From an uncultured Oscillospiraceae bacterium (GTDB taxonomy: Bacteria > Bacillota > Clostridia > Oscillospirales > Oscillospiraceae): a stretch of DNA of 15,422 bases. Where the stretch lies: assembly GCA_934593275.1 (NCBI GenBank), contig CAKTQE010000056.1, positions 1 through 15,422 on the forward strand, given 5' to 3'. Shown piece after piece: positions 1 to 7,040 of this stretch. Every line of letters starts with the position of its first letter. The first letter of the stretch is position 1. Made by a program: the position numbers and the translations under genes. Under the pieces are notes generated by a model. It did not search any database. It had not been told where the DNA came from and worked only from the letters and a program-made list of their open reading frames with translations.

Positions 1-35
1 GTAATATTGGGAAGCGTTACAACATATTCGCTCAA
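1..35 (-). CDS. 5' tip of a divergent gene (partial; possibly yloU, Asp23/Gls24 family)
   Basis: Only the first 11 codons lie in the window; they read MSEYVVTLPNI from a TTG start at 35. The start is chosen because AAGGAG lies at 44–49, with an 8-nt spacer, and the only nearby ATG is followed by a stop two codons later. A near-consensus promoter sits further upstream at 91–118. In Bacillus rpmB is divergent from yloU (Asp23/Gls24 family), so that identity is suggested by synteny only; the residues visible are too few to prove it. Confidence 0.4.
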   Translation of the reverse strand, partial: MSEYVVTLPNI

Positions 36-90
36 TCTTTCCACTCCTTCCCGGCTCCGGGACAAAAACACGGAAGCCATCTCTGGGTTT

Positions 91-118
91 ATTATACCAA
101 AGAGGGGTAGAATATCAA
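91..118 (-). promoter_or_regulatory. sigma-A type promoter of the divergent left-edge gene
   Basis: On the minus strand the −35 box TTGATA (113–118) is followed by a 16-bp spacer and a perfect −10 TATAAT (91–96). It points to the left edge of the window, and the TTG start at 35 has a strong Shine-Dalgarno sequence, so a divergent gene is likely. Confidence 0.6.
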
Positions 119-154
119 GGGAGAAAAATAAAAAGAAAATTTCGAAAAAAACAC

Positions 155-183
155 TTGCTTTTTTCAGGAATCTTTGCTATTAT
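155..183 (+). promoter_or_regulatory. candidate rpmB promoter
   Basis: TTGCTT (155–160), 17-bp spacer, TATTAT (178–183) in an AT-rich stretch about 60 bp upstream of rpmB. The −35 box matches consensus in three of six positions and the −10 in five of six. It is back to back with the leftward promoter at 91–118. Confidence 0.5.
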
Positions 184-245
184 ATCTAGGCGTTCGAATT
201 GGGCGCAATAACGATTACGAATTGTTCAGATGGGAGGTGCAATGA

Positions 246-434
246 ATGGCGAAGTGTGATTTTTGTGGCAAGGGCGTAACCTTTGGTATTAAGGTTTCCC
301 ACTCCCACAGACGTTCCAACCGTGCCTGGAAGCCCAATGTCAAGCGGGTCAAGGCCGTTGTTAATGGAACTCCCTGCCATGTGTACGCTTGTACCAGATG
401 CCTCCGTTCCAATAAGGTTGAGCGGGCCGTCTGA
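246..434 (+). CDS. rpmB: 50S ribosomal protein L28
   Basis: A 62-residue protein with the L28 signature: N-terminal MAKCDFCGKG, a basic middle part with SHSHRRSNR, and a C-terminal CTRCLRSNKVERA. L28 is a component of the large ribosomal subunit. Cysteines 4, 7, 49 and 52 form two CxxC pairs, so this is the zinc-binding (C+) form of L28. The start at 246 is preceded by GGGAGGTG at about 8 nt; an overlapping ATG at 242 is in another frame. The gene stands alone: it has its own upstream promoter and a terminator 20 bp after the stop. The divergent left-edge gene shares the upstream intergenic region, as in Bacillus. Identification is secure. Confidence 0.97.
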   Translation: MAKCDFCGKGVTFGIKVSHSHRRSNRAWKPNVKRVKAVVNGTPCHVYACTRCLRSNKVERAV

Positions 435-452
435 TTCCCTTGGCTGATAAAT

Positions 453-479
453 ACGCTGCCGATCACAGGCAGCGTTTTT
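453..479 (+). terminator. intrinsic terminator after rpmB
   Basis: Perfect 8-bp stem ACGCTGCC (453–460) / GGCAGCGT (468–475) with a 7-nt loop, running straight into TTTTTATTTT. It isolates rpmB from the rplU operon. Confidence 0.9.
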
Positions 480-545
480 ATTTTGCCTTTCCCGGTGGTC
501 GTGAGAAAAATCCGATTTGTTTTCCAAATTTCTTTCAAAAACCTG

Positions 546-574
546 TTGACTTTTTGAAGAAACAATGGTAAAAT
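546..574 (+). promoter_or_regulatory. promoter of the rplU–prp–rpmA operon
   Basis: TTGACT (546–551), exact 17-bp spacer, TAAAAT (569–574): five of six matches in each box. Transcription would start near 581, leaving a leader of about 80 nt before rplU. Confidence 0.8.
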
Positions 575-580
575 GACTCA

Positions 581-660
581 GCCGCATCGAAGGGGCTTTA
601 AGTGCTGTGCAAATCAGCCGCCTTTAGAGCGAGACTACACAATTAAAGTAGGTGAAATTT
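581..660 (+). promoter_or_regulatory. structured 5' leader of rplU (probable L21 leader)
   Basis: The 80-nt untranslated leader can fold: GCTTTAAG (595–602) pairs with TTTAGAGC (623–630) with two G·U pairs, enclosing a second stem GCTG (604–607) / CAGC (615–618). Firmicutes rplU operons commonly carry a cis-regulatory L21 leader RNA that is thought to bind L21 for feedback control. Position and nested hairpins fit that class, but no covariance search was possible. Confidence 0.5.
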
Positions 661-972
661 ATGAAGGCAGTTTTTGTTACCGGCGGTAAGCAGTACACTG
701 TAGCCGAGGGCGATGTTCTGTTCATTGAGAAGCTGGCTGTTGAAGCTGAGCAGACCGTGAAGTTTGACCAGGTCCTGGCTGTGCTGGACGGTGAGAACTC
801 CAAGATCGGTGTCCCCGCTGTAGAGGGTGCTGTGGTGGAGGCCAAGGTCGTAAAGAACGGCAAGGGCAAGAAGCTCGACGTCATCAAGTACAAGGCGAAG
901 AAGAACGAGAAGACCCACATCGGTCATCGTCAGCCCTACACCAAGGTCGAGATCACCAAGATCGCTCTGTAA
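661..972 (+). CDS. rplU: 50S ribosomal protein L21
   Basis: A 103-residue L21, the usual family length. It starts MKAVFVTGGKQYTV, matching the conserved L21 opening with TGGKQY, and ends with the basic KKNEKTHIGHRQPYTKVEI segment typical of L21. The ATG at 661 is preferred over an in-frame GTG at 652, because the GTG lies inside the Shine-Dalgarno AGGTG and 661 gives a 6-nt spacing and the canonical N-terminus. It is first in an operon with prp (9 nt downstream) and rpmA. Expression probably depends on the promoter at 546–574 and the structured leader. Confidence 0.97.
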   Translation: MKAVFVTGGKQYTVAEGDVLFIEKLAVEAEQTVKFDQVLAVLDGENSKIGVPAVEGAVVEAKVVKNGKGKKLDVIKYKAKKNEKTHIGHRQPYTKVEITKIAL

Positions 973-981
973 TTTTAGAGT

Positions 982-1305
982 ATGACCAAGATCGAATTTT
1001 TTACCGAGGACGAGCGGATCACCGGATTCTCCGTCTCCGGTCACAGCGGCTATGCCGAGGCAGGCAGTGATATTGTCTGCGCTGCGGTGTCTGCCGTTGT
1101 CGCTATGGCTGAGGCCACCATCAATGATGTGTGCGGTGCCAAAGCCAAGGTCCGGGTGAAAGAGGCAGATGCCCGCATTACCCTGACCCTCCCCACAAGC
1201 TGCGATGAAGAAGAAAGCGTTCAGGCGGTTTTGGCCGGTATGATGCTCTATCTTTGCAGCCTGCGGGACGAATATCCCGACAACATCGAAGTTTTGGAGG
1301 TGTAA
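982..1305 (+). CDS. prp: ribosomal-processing cysteine protease Prp (YsxB family)
   Basis: A 107-residue protein of the Prp/YsxB family. The catalytic pair is visible in the segment [19 protein letters not shown]: His21 and Cys33, spaced as in Staphylococcus Prp (His22/Cys34). Prp removes the N-terminal extension of ribosomal protein L27, a step needed for a functional ribosome in Firmicutes. The substrate is encoded immediately downstream (4-nt gap to rpmA) and carries such an extension. The gene has no strong Shine-Dalgarno sequence of its own and may be translated by coupling to rplU. Its last codons contain the GGAGGTG that serves as ribosome binding site for rpmA. Older annotations call this family DUF464 or YsxB. 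Confidence 0.93.
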   Translation: MTKIEFFTEDERITGFSVSGHSGYAEAGSDIVCAAVSAVVAMAEATINDVCGAKAKVRVKEADARITLTLPTSCDEEESVQAVLAGMMLYLCSLRDEYPDNIEVLEV

Positions 1306-1309
1306 TACA

Positions 1310-1591
1310 ATGCTGAAGATTGGTATTCAGTTCTTCGCTCACCACAAGGGCGGCGGTTCCACCAAGAACGGCCGTGATTCCGAGTCCAAGCGTCTGGGCT
1401 GCAAGCGTGCTGACGGTCAGTTCGTTCTGGCTGGCAACATCCTGGTTCGCCAGAGAGGCACCCACATCCATCCCGGCACCAACGTTGGTATCGGCAAGGA
1501 TGATACCCTGTTCGCTCTGGTTGACGGCACCGTCAAGTTTGAGCGCATGGGCAAGGATCGTCGGAAATGCTCCGTTTACGCTGAGCAGTAA
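1310..1591 (+). CDS. rpmA: 50S ribosomal protein L27, with Prp-cleavable N-terminal extension
   Basis: A 93-residue L27. The mature part contains the conserved [14 protein letters not shown] block, and NILVRQRGT lies in the middle. L27's N-terminal tail reaches the peptidyl transferase centre. The first residues, [10 protein letters not shown], followed by HHKGGG, correspond to the Firmicutes extension that Prp cuts after the FFA motif; enterobacterial L27 lacks it. The Shine-Dalgarno GGAGGTG lies within the end of prp, so the two genes are tightly linked. A terminator follows about 19 nt after the stop, closing the rplU–prp–rpmA operon. Confidence 0.97.
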   Translation: MLKIGIQFFAHHKGGGSTKNGRDSESKRLGCKRADGQFVLAGNILVRQRGTHIHPGTNVGIGKDDTLFALVDGTVKFERMGKDRRKCSVYAEQ

Positions 1592-1609
1592 GACAAGCCT
1601 AAGAAACGA

Positions 1610-1643
1610 AGGACTGCTGCGTAATAGCGGCGGTCCTTTTTTT
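1610..1643 (+). terminator. intrinsic terminator after rpmA
   Basis: GGACTGCTGC (1611–1620) pairs with GCGGCGGTCC (1627–1636) through eight Watson-Crick and two G·U pairs, with a 6-nt loop, followed by seven T residues (1637–1643). Confidence 0.9.
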
Positions 1644-1666
1644 AAACCTGGGTGGCAGAGAAAAGG

Positions 1667-1690
1667 AAGCGGAAATGCGCCGCTTTTTCT
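1667..1690 (+). other. small hairpin with T-run in front of obgE
   Basis: AAGCGG (1667–1672) / CCGCTT (1680–1685) with a 7-nt loop, followed by TTTCT. It lies 24 bp after the rpmA terminator and 34 bp before obgE. It may be a second, weaker terminator or part of an obgE leader. No clear obgE promoter was found between the two. Confidence 0.3.
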
Positions 1691-1723
1691 GTGTCACCCG
1701 CCGGATAACGATGGAGGTAAACT

Positions 1724-2998
1724 ATGTTTGTAGATAAAGTTCGTATTACCGTCTGCGGTGGACGGGGCGGCGACGGTGCCGTGGCGTTCCACCGGGAAAA
1801 GTATGTGGCCTCCGGCGGACCCGACGGCGGTGACGGCGGCCATGGCGGCAGCGTTATTCTCCGGGTCAATGACAATCTTTCCACCCTGCTGGACTTCCGC
1901 TATAAGCGCAAGTATTCTGCTCAGGCGGGCATGAATGGCCTGGGCCGGAACATGAGCGGCAAGCGTGGAGAACCCCTGGTCATTGAGGTCCCCCGGGGTA
2001 CCGTGGTGCGGGATGCGGAAACCAATCAAATCATTGTGGATATGTCCACCGGTGAAGATTTTGTCATTGCCAAGGGGGGCCGTGGAGGCTGGGGCAATGC
2101 CCATTATGCTACCGCTACCCGGCAGGTCCCCCGGTTTGCCAAGGTGGGTCTCAAGGGCCAGGAGCGGGATGTGATTTTGGAGCTGAAACTTCTGGCCGAT
2201 GTGGGCCTGGTGGGCTTCCCGAATGTGGGCAAATCTACTCTGCTCTCTGTCACCTCCAATGCCCGGCCCAAAATCGCCAACTACCATTTTACCACCCTGT
2301 ATCCCAATCTGGGCGTGATTTACGTGGATGAGGGCGTGTCCTTTGTCATGGCAGATATTCCCGGCATTATTGAGGGTGCCGCCGAGGGTGCCGGTCTGGG
2401 CCATGATTTTCTGCGGCATATTGACCGGTGTCGGCTCCTTGTCCATGTGGTGGACGTTTCCGGCAGCGAGGGCCGGGACCCGGTGGATGATTTTAACGCC
2501 ATCTGTGACGAGCTGGGCAACTACTCCGTAGACCTTTCCAACCGGCCCATGATCGTTGCCGCCAACAAAATCGACCTTCTGCCTCCGGACAGTGACAATT
2601 TGCAGCGGCTTCGTGCCTGTGTGGAGGCGGCGGGATGTGAGCTTTACGAGATTTCCGCCGGAACCACCCAGGGTACCCGGAACCTGATGCGAGTGGTGGC
2701 CGAACGGCTGCGCACCCTGCCCCCGGTAACCATTTACGAGCCGGAGTATGTAGAACAAGCACCGGAGGCCGGGGATCCTCAGGAATTGACCATTGAGCAT
2801 CTTGGTTCCACCTGGATGGTCACCGGCGTGTGGCTGGAACGGCTGGTGCAGAACATCAATTTTGATGATTATGAGTCCAGAAACTACTTTGACCAGATGC
2901 TCCGGAAATCTGGTCTCTTTGACCGGCTGGAACAAATGGGCATTCAGGACGGAGACACTGTGGATATTTACGATTTGCAGTTTGAATATATGCGATAA
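1724..2998 (+). CDS. obgE: GTPase Obg (ribosome biogenesis / stress GTPase)
   Basis: A 424-residue full-length Obg. Residues 1–158 form the glycine-rich Obg fold (for example GGRGGDGAV and GGPDGGDGG). Residues 160–335 form the G domain with P-loop GFPNVGKS (164–171), G3 DIPG (211–214), G4 NKID (281–284) and G5 SAG (311–313). Residues from about 350 to 424 form the OCT domain found in Gram-positive Obg proteins. Obg binds the large ribosomal subunit and couples its assembly to GTP and (p)ppGpp levels. The start at 1724 has GGAGG 7 nt upstream. Its place downstream of rplU–prp–rpmA is the usual one, although here a terminator lies between. It converges on the lipoprotein gene across a shared terminator. 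Confidence 0.97.
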   Translation: MFVDKVRITVCGGRGGDGAVAFHREKYVASGGPDGGDGGHGGSVILRVNDNLSTLLDFRYKRKYSAQAGMNGLGRNMSGKRGEPLVIEVPRGTVVRDAETNQIIVDMSTGEDFVIAKGGRGGWGNAHYATATRQVPRFAKVGLKGQERDVILELKLLADVGLVGFPNVGKSTLLSVTSNARPKIANYHFTTLYPNLGVIYVDEGVSFVMADIPGIIEGAAEGAGLGHDFLRHIDRCRLLVHVVDVSGSEGRDPVDDFNAICDELGNYSVDLSNRPMIVAANKIDLLPPDSDNLQRLRACVEAAGCELYEISAGTTQGTRNLMRVVAERLRTLPPVTIYEPEYVEQAPEAGDPQELTIEHLGSTWMVTGVWLERLVQNINFDDYESRNYFDQMLRKSGLFDRLEQMGIQDGDTVDIYDLQFEYMR

Positions 2999-3003
2999 GA
3001 AAA

Positions 3004-3043
3004 GGGCCTGCCGTGATTGGATTTCACGGCAGGTCCATTTTTT
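3004..3043 (+). terminator. bidirectional terminator between obgE and the lipoprotein gene
   Basis: A 13-bp stem, GGGCCTGCCGTGA (3004–3016) with TCACGGCAGGTCC (3024–3036), including one G·U pair, with a 7-nt loop. T6 follows on the + strand (3038–3043) and an A-rich run precedes it, so it can also stop minus-strand transcription. Confidence 0.9.
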
Positions 3044-3049
3044 AGGGTT

Positions 3050-4555
3050 TTATTTTTTCTCAATCACCGGCGTGGGCATATCATCGTATCCAAAGACCTC
3101 CCGGACCTTTTTGTAGATTTCCGTATAGGTCTTTCCGTTGTCCTTATAACGCCAGCCCGCACCGGCGTAAGGCTCTTTTCCGTAGAAATTGGTCACACAG
3201 TCCGGGTGGATTTCTTTGAAAATCTTCTGCTCCGCCGCCGGGACCCGGGTCTGCTTGCACATGAACTGCTCCAAAGGCAGACCGTCCAGTGCTTTTAAAT
3301 CCGAAACCTTGGAATAGCAGATGTTCAGGTTTTTCAGGTTTTCACAACCGGCCAACGGCTCGATGGATTCCAGCTTGTAGCAGAAAGCCAGTTCCAAAAA
3401 TTCCAGTTTTTTGCAATTTTCAAAGCCATTTAGTTCTTTCACCGCACAGCCGGAGGCAATCATAATTTCCAGGTCCGGCATATAGGCGACAAAGCTCAGA
3501 TCTGTCAGAGTTTCATTGTGGCCGATGTCCATATATTTGGTGCGCCAGCAGTATTTGAGGTTTTCGCAGGTGTCATCAAAGACGTTATAAACGGCCCGGA
3601 TGGTTTCGGCATTGGTCATGGTGCTGTACTTGCCGAACTGGATTTTCCAAACCAGCTCTGTATTGGGGTAGTCCGCCCGAATGGTGGCCATGGTTTCATT
3701 GTCCAGGCCGCAGTTGTCCAGAATAAAGGCATCACAGCCGGTCATAATGGCCAGGGCCTGCCGCAGAGCGGGTATGTCCGCTTCTGTCAGGGAGAGATTT
3801 TTAAAGGAGACCTGGCTGTCGTTGGTGGAGATTTCCTTGCCGAACAGGGTGAAAGTGTAGTGAAATTTGGCGTTGGGGGCGGCGTTGATCAGGGTTTCCA
3901 CATCGGCTTGGCTCAGGGCGGTGGTGCCGCCGGAGGTCATCAGCTCCACGGTTTCAAGCTCCGGGAGCCTGGCCAGGGTCTCAGAGGCGGCCACGACCTG
4001 ACCGGAGGACAGGGCGGACAAATCCAAAGAGGTGGTATCGGCGGTAAACTCCTGTCCGGCAAGACCCAGGGTATAGCTGATTTCCAAATCCGGATAGGCG
4101 TCCGTCAGCTTCTGCAATTCTTCCGCAGTCAGGCTGGTCTTCGGCAGGGTCAGCTTTTTGGTGTCCTTTAAAAAGGCCAGATTGGTCATCAGACTGTCAT
4201 AGTCCGTTTCCTCGGCAGTCAGGGTGATTTCCGGGGTGCCGTGGGCCACCTCTTTTTTGCCAAGGGACACGGTATAAATCACTTGGACTTCCGGATGGTT
4301 CCGGGCGTAGACCTCCAAAGCCGGATAAGCGGTGGAGCCAGTGGCATCCAAAAGAGTCAGATTTTTATAATTTTCCAGCTCTCCTACATTTTCGTAGGTG
4401 ACCACCATTTGCAGCTCCGTGGCAAGATAAGCGGGGTTGGTGGTTTCCGGCGGCTGGGTGGTATCCTCCACCGGATCAGCAGAACCGCCGCAGCCGGATA
4501 GAGCCAGCAGCAGAAGTGTTACGGCAGCAATAGAAATAAATTTGCGCAAGCCCAT
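3050..4555 (-). CDS. surface lipoprotein with repeated modules and LRR-like C-terminus
   Basis: A 501-residue predicted lipoprotein. The signal peptide MGLRKF followed by a hydrophobic core ends in the lipobox LSGC with acylated Cys22, so the mature protein should be anchored outside the membrane. A short D/T/P-rich linker (about 27–42) follows. Four related segments occur at 88–101, 155–169, 227–241 and 296–311, each of the form P-x-hydrophobic-x-Y/W-x-hydrophobic-x-G-K/Q-E (for example YPDLEISYTLGLAGQE), at 67–72 residue spacing. Residues from about 348 to 435 read as leucine-rich repeat-like units (for example KKLEFLELAFCYKLESIEPL). The start at 4555 is chosen because GGAGG lies 10 nt upstream; an upstream TTG would contain that site. 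It has its own promoter. The function is unknown; a surface binding role is inference. Confidence 0.85.
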   Translation of the reverse strand: MGLRKFISIAAVTLLLLALSGCGGSADPVEDTTQPPETTNPAYLATELQMVVTYENVGELENYKNLTLLDATGSTAYPALEVYARNHPEVQVIYTVSLGKKEVAHGTPEITLTAEETDYDSLMTNLAFLKDTKKLTLPKTSLTAEELQKLTDAYPDLEISYTLGLAGQEFTADTTSLDLSALSSGQVVAASETLARLPELETVELMTSGGTTALSQADVETLINAAPNAKFHYTFTLFGKEISTNDSQVSFKNLSLTEADIPALRQALAIMTGCDAFILDNCGLDNETMATIRADYPNTELVWKIQFGKYSTMTNAETIRAVYNVFDDTCENLKYCWRTKYMDIGHNETLTDLSFVAYMPDLEIMIASGCAVKELNGFENCKKLEFLELAFCYKLESIEPLAGCENLKNLNICYSKVSDLKALDGLPLEQFMCKQTRVPAAEQKIFKEIHPDCVTNFYGKEPYAGAGWRYKDNGKTYTEIYKKVREVFGYDDMPTPVIEKK

Positions 4556-4591
4556 GGGGTAATGGCCTCCAGTAAACAAAAATCATTCCTT

Positions 4592-4620
4592 ACTATACCA
4601 CATCCCCAGGAAAAAAGCAA
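4592..4620 (-). promoter_or_regulatory. promoter of the lipoprotein gene
   Basis: Minus strand TTGCTT (4615–4620), 17-bp spacer, TATAGT (4592–4597), ending 37 bp before the chosen ATG. Good −10 box, moderate −35 box. Confidence 0.6.
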
Positions 4621-4640
4621 GAAATCACAAGGAATGCTTT

Positions 4641-4669
4641 AAAAATTAAAAAATTCACTTCAAAAGGTG
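4641..4669 (-). terminator. probable terminator of the toxin–antitoxin operon
   Basis: Weak hairpin CACCTT/AAGTG (4656–4669, one mismatch), followed on the minus strand by a long T-rich run (4641–4655). It begins about 13 nt after the toxin stop codon. The stem is short, hence the modest confidence. Confidence 0.4.
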
Positions 4670-4681
4670 TTCTTTGCTGCT

Positions 4682-4987
4682 TTATTTTAGCAGCCACTCA
4701 TAATCCTGCCGACAGTCGATGATCCAGTCTACGTAAACAGTATCATCCCTGATCTGATAGAGAACCAGAAACCAGTTTTTGACGGTCAGCTTATGATACT
4801 TGTTGGGTGGGATAAAGTCTGCATAGAGAAAGGGATACCTCTGGGGAAGAAAGCGAAGGGACCGGAACTCCTCTATAAATCGTTTTTTCAGTTCTACGGC
4901 AGCACTCTTATTTACCTGGGCCAGAAAATAAATGTGCTGCCCAAGCATTTGCTTGGCCCGGTCTGAGATGATGACTCTGTATTCCAT
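4682..4987 (-). CDS. RelE/ParE superfamily toxin (type II toxin–antitoxin)
   Basis: A 101-residue protein with the RelE/ParE layout: the opening MEYRVIISDRAKQML, a charged helical segment (VELKKRFIEEFRSL), then a beta-rich C-terminus with KYHKLTVKNWFLVLYQI and VYVDWIIDCRQDY. Relatives either cleave mRNA at the ribosome (RelE) or poison gyrase (ParE); the sequence does not tell which. It begins 2 nt after the antitoxin stop, the usual antitoxin-first order, so the two are co-translated. Length and intact motifs suggest a functional toxin. The toxic activity itself is inferred. Confidence 0.85.
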   Translation of the reverse strand: MEYRVIISDRAKQMLGQHIYFLAQVNKSAAVELKKRFIEEFRSLRFLPQRYPFLYADFIPPNKYHKLTVKNWFLVLYQIRDDTVYVDWIIDCRQDYEWLLK

Positions 4988-4989
4988 GT

Positions 4990-5256
4990 TCAGCCCTCAT
5001 TCAGAAGATGGTCCAGGTAGTTTTCCAGTTCCTCAATAGTGCAGCCATTTCGCCCTGCGGCCCGGTCCTCATCTACATTCAGAAGCTGTTCCCGCAGAGA
5101 GAGCATTTTTTCCCGACGGGTAAAGCTGTCAATATCCATAACGACCAAATCACCCTCGCCGTTTTTGGTTAAATAGACGGGGGCTTGAGTCCCACGGCAC
5201 AGCTCTGCTATTTCATTATAGTTTTGCCGGATTGCGGCAGAAGGACGGATGTTCAT
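4990..5256 (-). CDS. Phd/YefM family antitoxin
   Basis: An 88-residue protein. Its N-terminal half has the Phd/YefM DNA-binding fold: MNIRPSAAIRQNYNEIAELC, then PVYLTKNGEGDLVVMDIDSF. The second half is acidic and helical (LREQLLNVDEDRAAG) and would wrap and neutralise the toxin. Such antitoxins repress their own operon, and the complex with toxin tightens repression. The start has AAGGAGGTCATTCC upstream, a very strong ribosome binding site, and the promoter is a perfect consensus. This fits an antitoxin that must be made in excess. Confidence 0.88.
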   Translation of the reverse strand: MNIRPSAAIRQNYNEIAELCRGTQAPVYLTKNGEGDLVVMDIDSFTRREKMLSLREQLLNVDEDRAAGRNGCTIEELENYLDHLLNEG

Positions 5257-5289
5257 GGAATGACCTCCTTATAGCTGAATTCTAATATT

Positions 5290-5318
5290 ATTATATACAG
5301 ATATTGCTACGCTGTCAA
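5290..5318 (-). promoter_or_regulatory. consensus promoter of the toxin–antitoxin operon
   Basis: Minus strand TTGACA (5313–5318), exactly 17 bp, TATAAT (5290–5295): perfect sigma-A consensus in both boxes. AATAT (5284–5288) and ATATT (5301–5305) flank the −10 box and could be arms of the antitoxin operator, but 5-bp AT arms are weak evidence. Confidence 0.85.
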
Positions 5319-5446
5319 TGGCAAACTGGTCAACAAAAAATGACGCTGGGAAAATATAGTTTGCATTTCTACAAGAAATTCATGCATTTATAGGTGCTTT
5401 TTAGAGAAAATGTTCGAACTTCTTTTGCTTTTCAATATAACGATCC

Positions 5447-5472
5447 CCGTGAGCGGTTCAGATTGCTCACGG
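5447..5472 (-). terminator. hairpin after the HTH–dehydrogenase gene, possible terminator
   Basis: Perfect 8-bp stem CCGTGAGC (5447–5454) / GCTCACGG (5465–5472), 10-nt loop, 12 bp after the dehydrogenase stop codon. The T-run on the minus-strand side is poor (GGATCGTTATATT), so termination may be inefficient. The remaining stretch 5319–5446 shows no gene. Confidence 0.45.
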
Positions 5473-5483
5473 AGATTCTGACT

Positions 5484-6950
5484 TTAATCGCGCTTGAAGA
5501 TATCTCGGGTATAGACCTTCTCAATGACGTCATCCAGACAGGTGTCATAGCGGTTGGCAATGATACATCCGGACTTCTTCTTGAATTTCTTCAGGTTATT
5601 TACAACGTTGCTGCCAAAGAAAGTATCCCCGTCCTTTAGTGTGGGTTCGTAGATGATCACCGTGGCCCCCTTGGCCTTGATGCGCTTCATCACGCCCTGG
5701 ATGGCCGACTGCCGGAAGTTATCGGAGTTGGCCTTCATGGTCAGCCGGTATACGCCCACCACGATTTCTTTCTCTTTGTTGGCGTTCCAGGCATCGTTGG
5801 CCTCATAGCCGCCAGCAATTTCCAGTACCTTGTCGGCAATAAAATCCTTCCGTGTCCGGTTGCTCTCCACAATGGCACTCATCATGTTCTGAGGTACGTT
5901 GTCGAAGTTTGCCAGCAGCTGCTTGGTGTCCTTGGGCAGGCAATAGCCGCCATAGCCAAAGGAGGGATTATTGTAGTGGGTGCCGATCCGGGGGTCCAGG
6001 CAGACACCGTCGATGATGTCCTTGGTGTCAAGACCCTTGGTTTCGGCATAGGTATCCAATTCATTGAAATAGCTGACCCGCAGGGCAAGATAGGTGTTGG
6101 CGAAAAGCTTCACCGCCTCGGCCTCGGTAAAGCCCATGAACAGGGTATCGATGTTCTCCTTGATGGCACCCTGCTGCAACAGGCTGGCGAAAATCTCCGC
6201 CTGGCCCCGGGTTTCCTCATCACAGGAGACGATGATCCGGGAGGGGTAGAGATTGTCGTACAGGGCCTTGGACTCCCGCAGGAACTCCGGGCTGAAAATA
6301 ATGTTTCCGGTATTATATTTCTTCCGGACGGAGGCGGTATAGCCCACGGGAATGGTGGACTTGATGACCATCATGGCCTTGGGGTTCACTTTCAGCACCA
6401 GCTCGATAACGGACTCTACAGCGGAGGTATCAAAGTAGTTCTTCTTGCTGTCGTAGTTGGTGGGAGCGGCGATGACCACAAAGTCCGCATCCCGGTAGGC
6501 ACTTTCCCCGTCCAGAGTAGCGGTGAGGTCCAGGTCCTTTTCTGCCAGATACTTTTCAATGTACTCATCCTGAATAGGGGACTTCCGATTGTTGATCAGT
6601 TCCACCTTTTCCGGAATGATGTCCACAGCGGTGACGTGGTTGTGCTGGGCCAAAAGGGTGGCAATGGACAGCCCCACGTAGCCCGTACCGGCCACGGCGA
6701 TATTGTACCGCTTGCCGGGGGCAGCCTTGGGCCTTGCCTCCTCTACATAAAGCGTTGTCACATCAAAATCCAAAACCCGGGCCAGGGACTCCAACTGCTC
6801 AATGGAGGGCTTGAAGGTCCGGTTCTCCATCTGCCCGATCATCGACCGGTTCATGCCGGTAGCCTCGGAAAGCTCCGCCTGGGTCATGCCCTTGGCTTTG
6901 CGCTGTTTTTTGACGGTATCCGCCAGAAGCTGGAACGAAAATGTTTTCAT
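5484..6950 (-). CDS. ugd: XRE-type HTH fused to UDP-glucose/GDP-mannose dehydrogenase
   Basis: A 488-residue fusion. Residues 8–64 form a Cro/XRE helix-turn-helix ([20 protein letters not shown], then [15 protein letters not shown]). Residues 80–488 are a nucleotide-sugar dehydrogenase of the short HasB/Ugd type, normally about 390–400 residues and without any HTH. Visible motifs are the NAD site [10 protein letters not shown] (86–95), STIPVG (198–203), SPEFLRES (220–227), Lys281/Asn285 in [12 protein letters not shown], and the catalytic Cys337 in [10 protein letters not shown]. The expected reaction is two-step NAD-dependent oxidation of UDP-glucose to UDP-glucuronate for capsule or exopolysaccharide. 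All catalytic motifs seem intact. No polysaccharide genes adjoin it. The start has AAGGAGT 9 nt upstream. Palindromes in the upstream region suggest autoregulation. Confidence 0.92.
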   Translation of the reverse strand: MKTFSFQLLADTVKKQRKAKGMTQAELSEATGMNRSMIGQMENRTFKPSIEQLESLARVLDFDVTTLYVEEARPKAAPGKRYNIAVAGTGYVGLSIATLLAQHNHVTAVDIIPEKVELINNRKSPIQDEYIEKYLAEKDLDLTATLDGESAYRDADFVVIAAPTNYDSKKNYFDTSAVESVIELVLKVNPKAMMVIKSTIPVGYTASVRKKYNTGNIIFSPEFLRESKALYDNLYPSRIIVSCDEETRGQAEIFASLLQQGAIKENIDTLFMGFTEAEAVKLFANTYLALRVSYFNELDTYAETKGLDTKDIIDGVCLDPRIGTHYNNPSFGYGGYCLPKDTKQLLANFDNVPQNMMSAIVESNRTRKDFIADKVLEIAGGYEANDAWNANKEKEIVVGVYRLTMKANSDNFRQSAIQGVMKRIKAKGATVIIYEPTLKDGDTFFGSNVVNNLKKFKKKSGCIIANRYDTCLDDVIEKVYTRDIFKRD

Positions 6951-6969
6951 AAGTGTGGACTCCTTCGAA

Positions 6970-6988
6970 ATGATAGAATTTATATCAT
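6970..6988. promoter_or_regulatory. operator 1: ATGATA-N7-TATCAT palindrome
   Basis: Inverted repeat ATGATA (6970–6975) / TATCAT (6983–6988), 19 bp overall, lying 20 bp upstream of the HTH–dehydrogenase start. It covers the best −10 candidate (TATAAA on the minus strand, 6979–6984), so a bound protein would block transcription. Confidence 0.6.
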
Positions 6989-7007
6989 TATGGTTCTGAA
7001 ATTAAAA
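6979..7007 (-). promoter_or_regulatory. weak candidate promoter of the HTH–dehydrogenase gene
   Basis: Minus-strand TATAAA (6979–6984) with a 17-bp spacer to TTTTAA (7002–7007). The −35 is poor. The overlap with operator 1 is the main argument for placing the promoter here. Confidence 0.35.
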
Positions 7008-7020
7008 ACTATGGTTTGCA

Positions 7021-7040
7021 ATGTAGAAGTATTCTATCAT
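7021..7040. promoter_or_regulatory. operator 2: imperfect copy of the palindrome
   Basis: ATG-TAGAA (7021–7028) faces TTCTATCAT (7032–7040), one base short of a perfect copy. Its right half ATTCTATCAT is the exact reverse complement of the first 10 bp of operator 1. Confidence 0.45.

Noticed and set aside
7..189. 60-codon + strand frame in the upstream region of rpmB
   Set aside because: It has no ribosome binding site, overlaps two divergent promoters and has low-complexity lysine-rich content.
1694..2935. 413-codon minus-strand frame antisense to obgE
   Set aside because: Shadow of the high-GC obgE gene; it shows no domain motif and obgE is unambiguous.
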